Part shown: positions 32,140 to 39,999 of the stretch, piece by piece
Layout: each line of letters starts with the position of its first letter
Numbering within the stretch: position 1 is the stretch's first letter
Origin: an uncultured Clostridia bacterium
GTDB taxonomy: Bacteria > Bacillota > Clostridia > Oscillospirales > Butyricicoccaceae
NCBI GenBank assembly: GCA_945947915.1
Contig: CAMEZQ010000012.1
Location: 1 to 49,573 of the forward strand
Direction: 5' to 3'
Length of the DNA: 49,573 nucleotides
Position numbers and translations under genes: made by a program
The notes under the pieces: model-generated
Databases searched by the model: none
What the model saw: only the letters and a program-made list of their open reading frames with translations
What the model was told of the DNA's origin: nothing

Positions 32140-32162
32140 GAATCTGAGCGAAAGGATCTGCC

Positions 32163-32867
32163 ATGAAACGACCTCTGCTGCTTTCGGCCCTGCTCTGTCT
32201 GGCCGCCTGCCTGCTTCTCACCGCCGCCCCTGCCCCGCTGCCGGTCTCGGCGCCGGCGCCGGCCGCGCCGCGCCTTCTGGCTCTGACCTTCGACGACGGT
32301 CCCCACCCGGCCTGTACCGACCGGATCCTCGACACCCTGGCCGCCTGTGACGCCCACGCCACCTTTTTCGTGCTGGGCAGCAAGATCGAAAGCAGTCTGC
32401 CTCAATTGGCGCGTATGGTCAACGAGGGCCATATGATCGCCAATCACACCTGGGACCATCTGGACCTGACCAAGCTGGACGCCCAGGCCATCACGCGTCA
32501 GATCGGCTCGGTTTACGGCAGCATTCAGGGGCTGTGCGGCGCGACGCCCTGGCTGGTGCGCCCGCCCTTCGGCTTTGCCAACGAAGCCGTGCGGCAGAAC
32601 TGCGAATACCCCATCATCTGCTGGTCGGTCGATACCCTCGACTGGGCCTGGCTGGACGCCGACCGGGTGACGGCGCACGTTCTGGAGCATGCCGACGACG
32701 GCGCCATCGTGCTGATGCACGATATCTATCCCACCACGGCCGACGCCGTGGAAAAGCTGGTGCCCGCCCTGCAGGCCCGCGGCTTTACGCTGGTGACGGT
32801 GGCCGAGCTTTTCGCCCGCAAGGACATCCCGCTGGAACCGGGCCATGTCTATTACCACGCCGGATGA
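32163..32867 (+). CDS. exported polysaccharide deacetylase (NodB domain)
   Basis: A 234-residue protein with a hydrophobic signal sequence (residues 4-22) and a Pro/Ala-rich stretch before the NodB domain. Motif 1 is LTFDDGPHP (catalytic D44 and metal D45), motif 2 NHTWDHLDL (two metal His), motif 3 RPPFGF, motif 4 DTLDWAWLD and motif 5 IVLMHDIY. Family members remove N-acetyl groups from peptidoglycan or other cell-wall sugars; such genes occur in sporulating Clostridia and also serve lysozyme resistance. Substrate is inference. The dehydrogenase gene follows 46 bases downstream. Confidence 0.92.
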   Translation: MKRPLLLSALLCLAACLLLTAAPAPLPVSAPAPAAPRLLALTFDDGPHPACTDRILDTLAACDAHATFFVLGSKIESSLPQLARMVNEGHMIANHTWDHLDLTKLDAQAITRQIGSVYGSIQGLCGATPWLVRPPFGFANEAVRQNCEYPIICWSVDTLDWAWLDADRVTAHVLEHADDGAIVLMHDIYPTTADAVEKLVPALQARGFTLVTVAELFARKDIPLEPGHVYYHAG

Positions 32868-32913
32868 GCTCTGTCCGTCCGGCCACAATCTTTCCCCAAA
32901 GGAGGGATGGCTT

Positions 32914-34500
32914 TTGCATAGCGATCTCATCAAGCCCTTTGCGGCGGAATATGCCGAATATCTGAAAGACGAATCCCGCTCGGTGGGCGCCTGCCAGTAT
33001 GTGGCATTCCCCCGCAGCCACGACGAGGCGCTGGAGGTCCTGCGTACCGCTTACGACCAGGACCTGCCGGTGACCATCCAGGGCGGACGCACCGGCCTGG
33101 CTGCCGGCGCCGTGCCGTCCGGCGGCCTCATCGTCAACACCTCCCGCATGGATCAAGTGCTGGGCATGTCGGTGCGGGACGGCCTGTATCACCTGCGCCT
33201 GCAGCCCGGTGTCATTCTCTCCCGGCTGCGCAAGGACATCGAATCCAGGCGGCTGGACACCGCCGGCTGGGATGCCGGATCACTGCAGGCATTGGAGGCC
33301 TTCAAAAAAGACAAGGCCCAGTTCTTCACGCCCGACCCCACCGAGACCTCGGCTCTGCTGGGCGGCATGACGGCCTGCAACGCCTCGGGCGCCCGCAGCT
33401 ATAAATACGGCCCGGTGCGCGGCCACATCCACGCCCTGCGCGTCATTCTGCCCACCGGACACCCGCTGACCCTGGAACGCGGCCGGGTGCGGGCAAAAGG
33501 CCGCCGGATGGAGCTGGTCTGTGACGACGGCTTTGCCCTGTGCCTCGACCTGCCCACCTTCCGGATGCCCGACACCAAGAACGCTTCGGGCTACTATATC
33601 CACGACGATATGGACGCCGTCGACCTCTTCATTGGCTCCGACGGCACGCTGGGGCTCATCACCGAGCTGGAGATCATCCTGCGGCCCATGCCGGGCGCCG
33701 TCTGGGGCGTCACCTGCTTTTTCGCCTCGGAAGACCAGGCCGTCGATTTCGTCACGGCCGCCCGCCCCGCCCTGGGCGCTGATGCCGCCGCCTTTGAATA
33801 TTTCGACCCCCACGCGCTGGACATCCTGCGCAGCCAGCGGGCCAACAATCCGGCCTTTGCCGCCCTGCCCGTCATCGACCCGGCCTACGGCTGTGCCGTT
33901 TACACAGAACTGCACTGCACCGACGAACAGGCGGCCTTCGACCGTCTGATGGCGGTGGGTGACCTGATGGAAGCTGCCGGCGGCTGCCAGGACCACACCT
34001 GGGTGGCCCGCACCGACACCGACCGGGACAAGCTCCAGTTCTTCCGCCACGCCGTGCCCGAAAGCGTCAATATGCTCATCGACCAGCGCCGCCGGATCGA
34101 CCCGGTCATCACCAAGCTGGGCAGCGATATGTCGGTGCCCGACGCCTGTCTGCGGCAGGTGACCCAAATGTACCGGCAGGATCTGGCCGAAGCCGGGCTG
34201 GAATACGCCACCTGGGGCCATATCGGCAACAATCATCTCCACGTCAACATCCTGCCCCGCAGCGCCGACGATTACAGCCGGGGCAAGGCCCTTTTCGCCC
34301 GCTGGGCGGAAGCCGTCACCCGTATGGGCGGCGCCGTTTCGGCCGAACACGGCGTCGGCAAGCTCAAGGCGCCTTTCCTGACCATTATGTACGGCCAAAA
34401 GCACATCGACGAGATGCGCGCCCTCAAGCTGGCCGTCGATCCCAAGGGACTGTACGGCATCGGCAATCTCTTTTCTCTCAAAGGAGGCGCAGCCCAATGA
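32914..34500 (+). CDS. FAD-linked D-lactate/2-hydroxyacid dehydrogenase of an ETF operon
   Basis: A 528-residue flavoprotein of the GlcD/LctD family. The FAD-binding half has VTIQGGRTGLAAGAVPSGGL, TPDPTETSALLGGMTACNAS and GSDGTLGLITELEI; the C-terminal half has HIGNNHLHVN and AEHGVGKLK, which hold metal and substrate. Start is TTG at 32914, with AAAGGAGG eight bases upstream; an ATG at 32906 leads at once to a stop in another frame. It overlaps etfB by four bases. In Acetobacterium woodii the equivalent LctD with EtfB and EtfA oxidises lactate with NAD and pays the energy cost by reduced ferredoxin. Here no lactate permease or racemase is adjacent, so another 2-hydroxyacid is possible. Confidence 0.88.
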   Translation: MHSDLIKPFAAEYAEYLKDESRSVGACQYVAFPRSHDEALEVLRTAYDQDLPVTIQGGRTGLAAGAVPSGGLIVNTSRMDQVLGMSVRDGLYHLRLQPGVILSRLRKDIESRRLDTAGWDAGSLQALEAFKKDKAQFFTPDPTETSALLGGMTACNASGARSYKYGPVRGHIHALRVILPTGHPLTLERGRVRAKGRRMELVCDDGFALCLDLPTFRMPDTKNASGYYIHDDMDAVDLFIGSDGTLGLITELEIILRPMPGAVWGVTCFFASEDQAVDFVTAARPALGADAAAFEYFDPHALDILRSQRANNPAFAALPVIDPAYGCAVYTELHCTDEQAAFDRLMAVGDLMEAAGGCQDHTWVARTDTDRDKLQFFRHAVPESVNMLIDQRRRIDPVITKLGSDMSVPDACLRQVTQMYRQDLAEAGLEYATWGHIGNNHLHVNILPRSADDYSRGKALFARWAEAVTRMGGAVSAEHGVGKLKAPFLTIMYGQKHIDEMRALKLAVDPKGLYGIGNLFSLKGGAAQ

Positions 34501-35273
34501 AGATCGCCGTCTGCATCAAACAGGTGCCTTCCACCAACGAAGTCCGGCTCGATCCGGTGACCAACACCATCGTCCGTGACGGCCGCCAATCGGTCATCAA
34601 TCCCTTCGATACATACGCGCTGGAGCAGGCTGTGCAGATCAAAGAACAGCTGGGCGGCCAGGTCCTGGTGGTCAGCATGGGCATCCCTGCCACCGAACGC
34701 CTGCTGCGCGACGCCTGCAGCCGGGGCGCCGACCGGGGCGCACTGCTCTCCGACCGGGCTTTTGCCGGCGCCGACACCCTGGCTACCTCCTATGCCCTCT
34801 CCCTCTGGTGCCGCCGGGAGCAGCCCGATCTGATCCTCTGCGGCAAAATGGCCGTCGACGGCGATACCGCCCAGATCGGCCCCGAGCTGGCCGAGCATCT
34901 GGGCATCCCCCACATCACCGATGTCTGCGCCGTCCTGTCGGTCGATGAAAAAGAGATCACGGTCAGAAAGGTCACGGCCGATGGCTTTGCCGTCGTCCGC
35001 ACGCCGCTTCCGGCTCTGCTGACCGTCGTCAAGGACATCAATCTGCCCCGCATGGCCACCATCCCCGGCGTCCGCGCCGGACAGGCCGCCGTCATCGAGC
35101 TGCTGACGGCCGACGATCTGCAGGCCGACCGCAGCCGCACCGGACTCACCGGCTCCCCCACCCAGGTGGTGCGCACCTTCACGCCCCAGCGCACGGCCCA
35201 GGCCGTCGAGCTGACCGGTGAACCGGCGGAAATCGCCCATCAGATCCTTGACATTGTCCGGGAGGTGCTGTAA
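34497..35273 (+). CDS. etfB: electron-transfer flavoprotein subunit beta
   Basis: A 258-residue EtfB of normal length. The N-terminus MKIAVCIKQVPSTNEVRLDP is typical, followed by INPFDTYALEQAVQIKEQ, the segment DGDTAQIGPELAEHLGI with the ETF nucleotide site, and ADDLQADRSRTGLTGSPTQV near the C-terminus. It pairs with EtfA and, in bifurcating systems, carries the flavin that splits electrons between ferredoxin and the dehydrogenase. Overlaps the dehydrogenase gene by four bases and abuts etfA directly. Confidence 0.95.
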   Translation: MKIAVCIKQVPSTNEVRLDPVTNTIVRDGRQSVINPFDTYALEQAVQIKEQLGGQVLVVSMGIPATERLLRDACSRGADRGALLSDRAFAGADTLATSYALSLWCRREQPDLILCGKMAVDGDTAQIGPELAEHLGIPHITDVCAVLSVDEKEITVRKVTADGFAVVRTPLPALLTVVKDINLPRMATIPGVRAGQAAVIELLTADDLQADRSRTGLTGSPTQVVRTFTPQRTAQAVELTGEPAEIAHQILDIVREVL

Positions 35274-36461
35274 ATGTCCGCATATATTCAAAATGATCTG
35301 ACCAAATGCGTCGGCTGCGGCCTGTGCCAGGGCAGCTGCGCTTCGGGCGCCATCGCGCTGCGGGACGGCAAAGCCGTTATCGACCCCGACCGCTGCGTCC
35401 TGTGCCGCGTCTGTCTGGACACCTGTCCGGTGGGCGCGCTGACACTGGAAAGTGATGCCCAGGCCGAGCGCACCGCCGACAGCCGGGGCATCTGGGTCTT
35501 TGCCGAAATGGACAATGATGGCCAGCCGCTGCCCGTCGGCCTGGAGCTGACGGCCAAGGCCTTTGCACTGGCCCGGAAGCGGGAGAGCTGCCCGGTCACC
35601 GTGCTGCTCTTCGGCCCCTCAGCCACCCGGCAGGCCCAGCGCTTCATCCACGCGGGCGCCGACCGGGTCATCGTCAGCGACGCGCCGGTCTTCCGGGAGG
35701 GGCTGGAGCTGCCCTTCGCCGACGCCGTCTGTGCCTGCATCCGGCAGGACAGGCCCGAGGCCGTTCTCTTCGGCGCCACCCCCTTCGGCCGTTCGCTGGC
35801 TCCCCGTGTGGCCGCCCGGCTGGGCTGCGGCCTGACGGCCGACTGCACAGTGCTGGATATCGACCCCGAGACCGGACTGCTGCTGCAGACCCGGCCGGCC
35901 TTCGGCGGCAATCTGATGGCCACCATCACCTGCCCCGCCCGGCGGCCCCAGATGGCCACCGTCCGCCCCGGCATTTTTCAGACGCCGGAAAGCCCCCTGC
36001 GGGAAACCGGCGAGATCGAGCAGCTGCGTGAGATCCCCGCGCCCGGCCCGGTGGAACTGCTGGAAAAAACACTGGTGGAAGCCGGCGAGAGCATCCGCGA
36101 CGCCCGCGTCATCGTATCGGCCGGCCGCGGCATCGGCGCCCAGAAAAATATGGCGCTGGTCAAAAAGCTGGCTGAACTGCTGGGCGCTTCCTACGGGGTT
36201 TCCCGCCCCCTGGTCGATATGGGCTGGGCCGATTACAGCCACCAGATCGGCCAGACCGGCTGTTCGGTGGCCCCCGACCTGCTGCTCTGCTTCGGCATTT
36301 CCGGCGCCATTCAGCATCTGGCCGGCATCGGCGGCGCCAAGACCATCATCGCCGTCAATACCGACCCCGATGCGCCCATCTTCGGCGCGGCGACCTATAA
36401 GATCGTCGGCGACGCCGCGGCCGTTCTCAAAGCCCTGATCGAACATCTTCAGCAGCAATAA
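35274..36461 (+). CDS. etfA: electron-transfer flavoprotein subunit alpha with N-terminal ferredoxin domain
   Basis: A 395-residue EtfA. Residues 1-62 are a two-cluster ferredoxin domain: C12-x2-C15-x2-C18-x3-C22 and C41-x2-C44-x2-C47-x3-C51-P. The rest is the usual EtfA: a variable domain I, then the FAD domain with SAGRGIG and the C-terminal AIQHLAGIGGAKTIIAVNTD. The ferredoxin extension is typical of lactate- and caffeyl-CoA-linked bifurcating ETFs and lets electrons enter or leave through ferredoxin. The first motif lacks the Pro that usually follows its last Cys (it has Ala). It starts one base after the etfB stop. Confidence 0.95.
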   Translation: MSAYIQNDLTKCVGCGLCQGSCASGAIALRDGKAVIDPDRCVLCRVCLDTCPVGALTLESDAQAERTADSRGIWVFAEMDNDGQPLPVGLELTAKAFALARKRESCPVTVLLFGPSATRQAQRFIHAGADRVIVSDAPVFREGLELPFADAVCACIRQDRPEAVLFGATPFGRSLAPRVAARLGCGLTADCTVLDIDPETGLLLQTRPAFGGNLMATITCPARRPQMATVRPGIFQTPESPLRETGEIEQLREIPAPGPVELLEKTLVEAGESIRDARVIVSAGRGIGAQKNMALVKKLAELLGASYGVSRPLVDMGWADYSHQIGQTGCSVAPDLLLCFGISGAIQHLAGIGGAKTIIAVNTDPDAPIFGAATYKIVGDAAAVLKALIEHLQQQ

Positions 36462-36467
36462 TTGTTC

Positions 36468-36499
36468 CGGCCCTCTGCGCTGCGGGGGGCCGTTTTTTA
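36468..36499 (+). terminator. terminator of the dehydrogenase-ETF operon
   Basis: CGGCCC (36468-36473) pairs with GGGCCG (36487-36492), extended imperfectly inside, and is followed by six T. Confidence 0.78.
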
Positions 36500-36581
36500 T
36501 AAGCTTCTCATTTTTTGTTTATCTACTCAACATTCTGTGTTATACTGGTGCCAATCCAAATACAGAAAGGCAGGCATTTTT

Positions 36582-38339
36582 ATGAAATACGACTTTACCC
36601 ACATACCCGACCGCCGCGGATACGGCTCCAGCAAGTGGAACGCCATGCCCGATGCCGATGTCACCCGCGTGCCCCTCTCGACGGCCGACATGGAATTCTA
36701 CCCCGCCCCCGAGATCCGCGACGCCTTGAAGGCGCTGGCCGACACCACCGTGCTGGGCTACACCAGCCCGACGCCGGAATACTACGAGGCCGTCTGCGGC
36801 TGGATGGCCCGCCGTCACGATTTTGCCGTCGACCCTTCCGAGATCCTGCTGACGCCCGGCGTGGTCACGGCACTGGGCCTGCTGGTGGAAACAGTCACCA
36901 AGCCGGGCGACCACGTCATCGTCATGCCGCCGGTCTATTATCCTTTCGACCTGTCGGTGCTGGCCAAGGGCCGCGATCTGACCTATTGCCCCCTGCAGTG
37001 CCGGGACGGCCGGTATGAGATCGATTTCGAGCTGCTGGAGACCCTGGCCAAACGCGGAGAAAACACAGCCCTGCTCTTCTGCAATCCCCACAACCCGGTG
37101 GGCCGGGTCTGGTCGAAGGAAGAGCTCGCCCGTCTGGTGGACATCTGCGCCGACAACGGCCTGTTCATCATCGATGATGAGATCCACCACGACCTCATTC
37201 TGCCCGGCCACAAGCACACCGTGCTGGTCAACGCCAATCCCCGCGCCCGGGAGATCTGCGCCGTCTGCACGGCCCCCAGCAAGACCTTCAATCTGGCCGG
37301 CCTGCAATGCTCCAATATCATCATTCCCAACGCCGCCGTCCGCGGCAAGGCCAAGCTCAACAGCATGGTCGATACCCTCAGCTTTTCCCTCAATATTTTC
37401 GCCTACACAGCCTGCAAAACGGCCTATAACCAGTGCGAACAATGGCTGGACGAGCTGCTGGAGGTCATTCAGGCCAACGCCGATTACGTCCGCGGCTTCT
37501 GCGCCGAGAATTTCCCCGGCGTGCATATCTATCCGCTGGAAGGCACCTATCTGCTGTGGGGCGACTTCAGCGCCCTGGGCATGACCCATTACGAGCTGGA
37601 GGAATTCATGAAGCAGGAAGCCGGCCTCTATCTCGACGAGGGCTATATCTTCGGAGAAGGCGGCCGCTGCTTTGAACGCTTCAACCTGGCCTGCGCCCCT
37701 CTCACCATCCAGCGTTCCATGGAACGCCTCAAGGCGGCCTACGACAGAAAGCTGGCCCAGTGGGCCAAAGAGGGCAAGCCCGTCCATCAGACGCTGGCTG
37801 CCGGCGACAGGCTGGAGGGCTTCGTCTACGATACCCCCGAAGCCGCCGGTGTGGATCTTTGCCAGACCATGACCCAGCCCACCCTGCTGGTCTTTTCCCG
37901 CTATTACACCTGCGGCGTCTGCCAGGCGCTTCTGGGCGAACTGCGCCAGGCCATGCCCGACCTGCGCGCCCGGGGCATCGACCTCAAGGTGGTCCTGCAG
38001 TCGACCCGGGAAAGCGTTGCCGCCGCCACCGCCGAGGCTCCCTTCCCCTTTGATCTGATCTGCGACCCTGAAGCCAGGCTCTACGACCGCTATAACGTCT
38101 TCCAGGCCGACAGCCTGCCCGCCATGCTGGCGGGGGACCCCCTGCTGACCCAGATCCCCGGCGGCGCCATTGGGCTGATGGCCTCCTCCATGAGCGGCGC
38201 AAAGCCCGAGGGACGCCAGCGCCAGCTGCCGGCCCTCTTCGCCGTGGCGCCCGACGGCACGGTCAAATACGCCTACTACGGCAAGACCCTGTCGGATATA
38301 CCGAAGCTTGACGACGCCGTCCATGCATTGACAGACTGA
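36582..38339 (+). CDS. PatB/MalY-type C-S lyase fused to a peroxiredoxin-like domain
   Basis: A 585-residue fusion. Residues 1-390 are a class I/II PLP enzyme of the MalY/PatB group (cystathionine beta-lyase-like): DADVTRVPLSTADMEF, PPVYYPF, LLFCNPHNPVGRVW, DDEIHHDLI, and the PLP lysine K234 in APSKTFNLAGLQ. Residues about 415-580 resemble AhpC/TSA (PRXL2-like) thioredoxin-fold proteins: LLVFSRYYTCGVCQALLGEL with C444-x2-C447, DLKVVLQSTRESVAAA, ICDPEARLYDRYNV and PALFAVAPDGTVKYAYYGKT. A lyase releasing sulfide, ammonia and a keto acid from cysteine conjugates, joined to a thiol-redox domain, suggests linked sulfur and redox chemistry; that link is inference. Start at 36582 with AGAAAGG upstream. 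A weak promoter (TTTATC-17-TATACT) precedes it. Confidence 0.87.
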   Translation: MKYDFTHIPDRRGYGSSKWNAMPDADVTRVPLSTADMEFYPAPEIRDALKALADTTVLGYTSPTPEYYEAVCGWMARRHDFAVDPSEILLTPGVVTALGLLVETVTKPGDHVIVMPPVYYPFDLSVLAKGRDLTYCPLQCRDGRYEIDFELLETLAKRGENTALLFCNPHNPVGRVWSKEELARLVDICADNGLFIIDDEIHHDLILPGHKHTVLVNANPRAREICAVCTAPSKTFNLAGLQCSNIIIPNAAVRGKAKLNSMVDTLSFSLNIFAYTACKTAYNQCEQWLDELLEVIQANADYVRGFCAENFPGVHIYPLEGTYLLWGDFSALGMTHYELEEFMKQEAGLYLDEGYIFGEGGRCFERFNLACAPLTIQRSMERLKAAYDRKLAQWAKEGKPVHQTLAAGDRLEGFVYDTPEAAGVDLCQTMTQPTLLVFSRYYTCGVCQALLGELRQAMPDLRARGIDLKVVLQSTRESVAAATAEAPFPFDLICDPEARLYDRYNVFQADSLPAMLAGDPLLTQIPGGAIGLMASSMSGAKPEGRQRQLPALFAVAPDGTVKYAYYGKTLSDIPKLDDAVHALTD

Positions 38340-38350
38340 GTTCAAAATTA

Positions 38351-38388
38351 AACGCCGCTTCCCGAAAGAAGCGGCGTTTTTTATTTTT
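38351..38388 (+). terminator. terminator of the C-S lyase gene
   Basis: AACGCCGCTT (38351-38360) and AAGCGGCGTT (38369-38378) form a 10-bp stem followed by a T-rich tail. The next gene, lrgB, ends on the opposite strand at 38400. Confidence 0.9.
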
Positions 38389-38399
38389 GATGCTTATAC

Positions 38400-39104
38400 T
38401 CAGATCAGGCCGGCAAAAACCGAAGCCAGCGCCACGGTGATCAGGCCCGAAACGGCGATGGAGAGGCTGCTCATAGCGCCCTCGGTCTCCCCCAGCTCCA
38501 TGGCCTTGGAGGTGCCGATGGCATGAGAAGCCGTTCCGATGGCGATGCCACGGGCCACTGGGTCGGTGATGCCGCATAGACGGCAGACCGACCGGCAGAT
38601 GATATTGCCCAAAACACCGGTCAGGATAATGACGGCCACCGTAATGGTGACGACGCCGCCGAACTCCTCGGAAATGCCCATGCCGATGGCTGTGGTGATG
38701 GATTTGGGCAGCAGGGTGACATACATGCTGTGATCCAGCCCAAAGGCAAACGACAGCAGGCACACTGAGCCCATACTGGTGACGACGCCCGAGGTGATGC
38801 CGCCGATGATGGCCCAGAGATTCTGGCGCAGCAGCGTCAGCTTGCGGTAGAGGGACACAGCCAGGCAGATGGTGGTCGGGGTCAGCAGATAGCCCAGATA
38901 CCGGGCGCTGAGGTCATAGGTGCCATACTCCACGCCGGTCAGCAGCAGTACGGCGATGACCAGCAGGATCGAGATGAGAAGCGGATTGCAGATGCCTTTT
39001 TTGAACCGCTTCTGCAGCGCCAGCCCCACCAGATAGGCCAGCAGCGACAGGGCGATGCCGAAATAGCTGGAGCCGGCCGCCAGATTTTCCATCATGTTGC
39101 CCAT
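38400..39104 (-). CDS. lrgB: LrgB-family membrane protein
   Basis: A 234-residue membrane protein with about six helices. Diagnostic LrgB/CidB segments are YLLTPTTICLAVSLYRK, LLPKSITTAIGMGISEE, GIAIGTASHAIGTSKAMELG and SLSIAVSGLITVALAS. LrgAB and CidAB were described as holin/antiholin-like modulators of murein hydrolase activity, and later as pyruvate or glycolate transport systems. It starts one base after the lrgA stop and so is coupled to it. Confidence 0.94.
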   Translation of the reverse strand: MGNMMENLAAGSSYFGIALSLLAYLVGLALQKRFKKGICNPLLISILLVIAVLLLTGVEYGTYDLSARYLGYLLTPTTICLAVSLYRKLTLLRQNLWAIIGGITSGVVTSMGSVCLLSFAFGLDHSMYVTLLPKSITTAIGMGISEEFGGVVTITVAVIILTGVLGNIICRSVCRLCGITDPVARGIAIGTASHAIGTSKAMELGETEGAMSSLSIAVSGLITVALASVFAGLI

Positions 39105-39105
39105 C

Positions 39106-39468
39106 TCACTTGTCCCCCTTCCCGCGCCGCAGCGCCATCAGATACTGGGTCACCCGCCCCGTGACGGCCATGACCACAACGGTGGTCACCACGGTGATGA
39201 CGGCCACCGGCAGCAGAACGGGGCGCAGATCGACCCAGGCGTCCAGCAGGCCCACCGCCGCCGGAATGAACATGACCGGCATGATGGACACCAGAAAATC
39301 AGCCGTTTCTTCCACGGCGGCCAGCGGCAGCGCCCCGGTCATCAGCAGCACCAGCATGAGCACCAGCCCGTAAATGCTGGCCGGAATGGAAAAGGGCAGC
39401 ATCACGTGCAGGACCTCTCCGGCAAACGAGATCAGCAGAATGATACAGAGTTGCTTGACGTATTTCAT
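39106..39468 (-). CDS. lrgA: LrgA/CidA-family membrane protein
   Basis: A 120-residue protein with four membrane helices, of normal LrgA length. Segments VMLPFSIPASIYGLVLMLVL and FLVSIMPVMFIPAAVGLLDA are typical of the family. It is the holin-like partner of LrgB. Its start overlaps the GNAT gene stop by four bases, so GNAT-lrgA-lrgB is one operon. No LytSR-type two-component system is nearby. Confidence 0.92.
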   Translation of the reverse strand: MKYVKQLCIILLISFAGEVLHVMLPFSIPASIYGLVLMLVLLMTGALPLAAVEETADFLVSIMPVMFIPAAVGLLDAWVDLRPVLLPVAVITVVTTVVVMAVTGRVTQYLMALRRGKGDK

Positions 39469-39914
39469 ATCTTCTCTCCCCGATAAATATATTTCAGCAC
39501 GACTTCACCGGCGATCTTCCGGCCGTCGGGCACAAATCCCAGCCCGGCGTAGGCGGCCAGTGCCGCCGTGTTTTCCGGAAAGGCGCTGATATAGAGGACG
39601 CCGCGGGACGGATCCTGCCGCAGCTGTTCCACGAGCAGCCGCAGCGCTGCCGTCCCATAGCCGCGGCGCTGATGGGCGCGGTCGATCATCAGACGATAGA
39701 CCCAGTATTGATCCTCTTCCGGATCGATGCACCACAGCAGAAATCCCACAGGCTCCCCGTTCAGGCAGATGGCTGTGGGATGAAACTCCGGGCGCACATA
39801 GCTCTGGGCAATGGAATAGAGATTGGACTGGACGAATCCGCGCTGCTGCGCATCCAGCTCCAGCGCGATGATCCGTTCAAAATTCTCCTTTGTCACAGGC
39901 TCCAGCGTCAGCAT
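39465..39914 (-). CDS. GNAT-family N-acetyltransferase
   Basis: A 149-residue acetyltransferase resembling the spermidine/diamine acetyltransferase group: LEPVTKENFERIIALEL at the N-terminus, YWVYRLMIDRAHQRRGYGTAAL with the acetyl-CoA P-loop (RRGYG), and NTAALAAYAGLGFVPDGR near the C-terminus. I start at the ATG at 39914, eight bases after GGGAGGGG; the frame extends to 39962 without a better site. Substrate is unknown. It is the first gene of an operon with lrgAB. Confidence 0.88.
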   Translation of the reverse strand: MLTLEPVTKENFERIIALELDAQQRGFVQSNLYSIAQSYVRPEFHPTAICLNGEPVGFLLWCIDPEEDQYWVYRLMIDRAHQRRGYGTAALRLLVEQLRQDPSRGVLYISAFPENTAALAAYAGLGFVPDGRKIAGEVVLKYIYRGEKI

Positions 39915-39933
39915 GGCATCCCCTCCCCGAACC

Positions 39934-39962
39934 ATTATATATAAATTCGCGCCGCAGCGCAA
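39934..39962 (-). promoter_or_regulatory. promoter of GNAT-lrgAB
   Basis: On the minus strand: TTGCGC (39962-39957), 17 bases, TATAAT (39939-39934). It overlaps the right arm of the hairpin at 39948-39989. Confidence 0.6.
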
Positions 39963-39989
39963 TAGGTACCCTTCAAATGCTGCGGCGCG
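39948..39989 (-). terminator. hairpin after the activase-like gene
   Basis: CGCGCCGCAGC and GCTGCGGCGCG pair perfectly over 11 bp around a 20-base loop. On the minus strand AATTTATATATAA follows. It is a possible but weak terminator of the gene at 40000. Confidence 0.5.
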
Positions 39990-39999
39990 GATGGATGAT

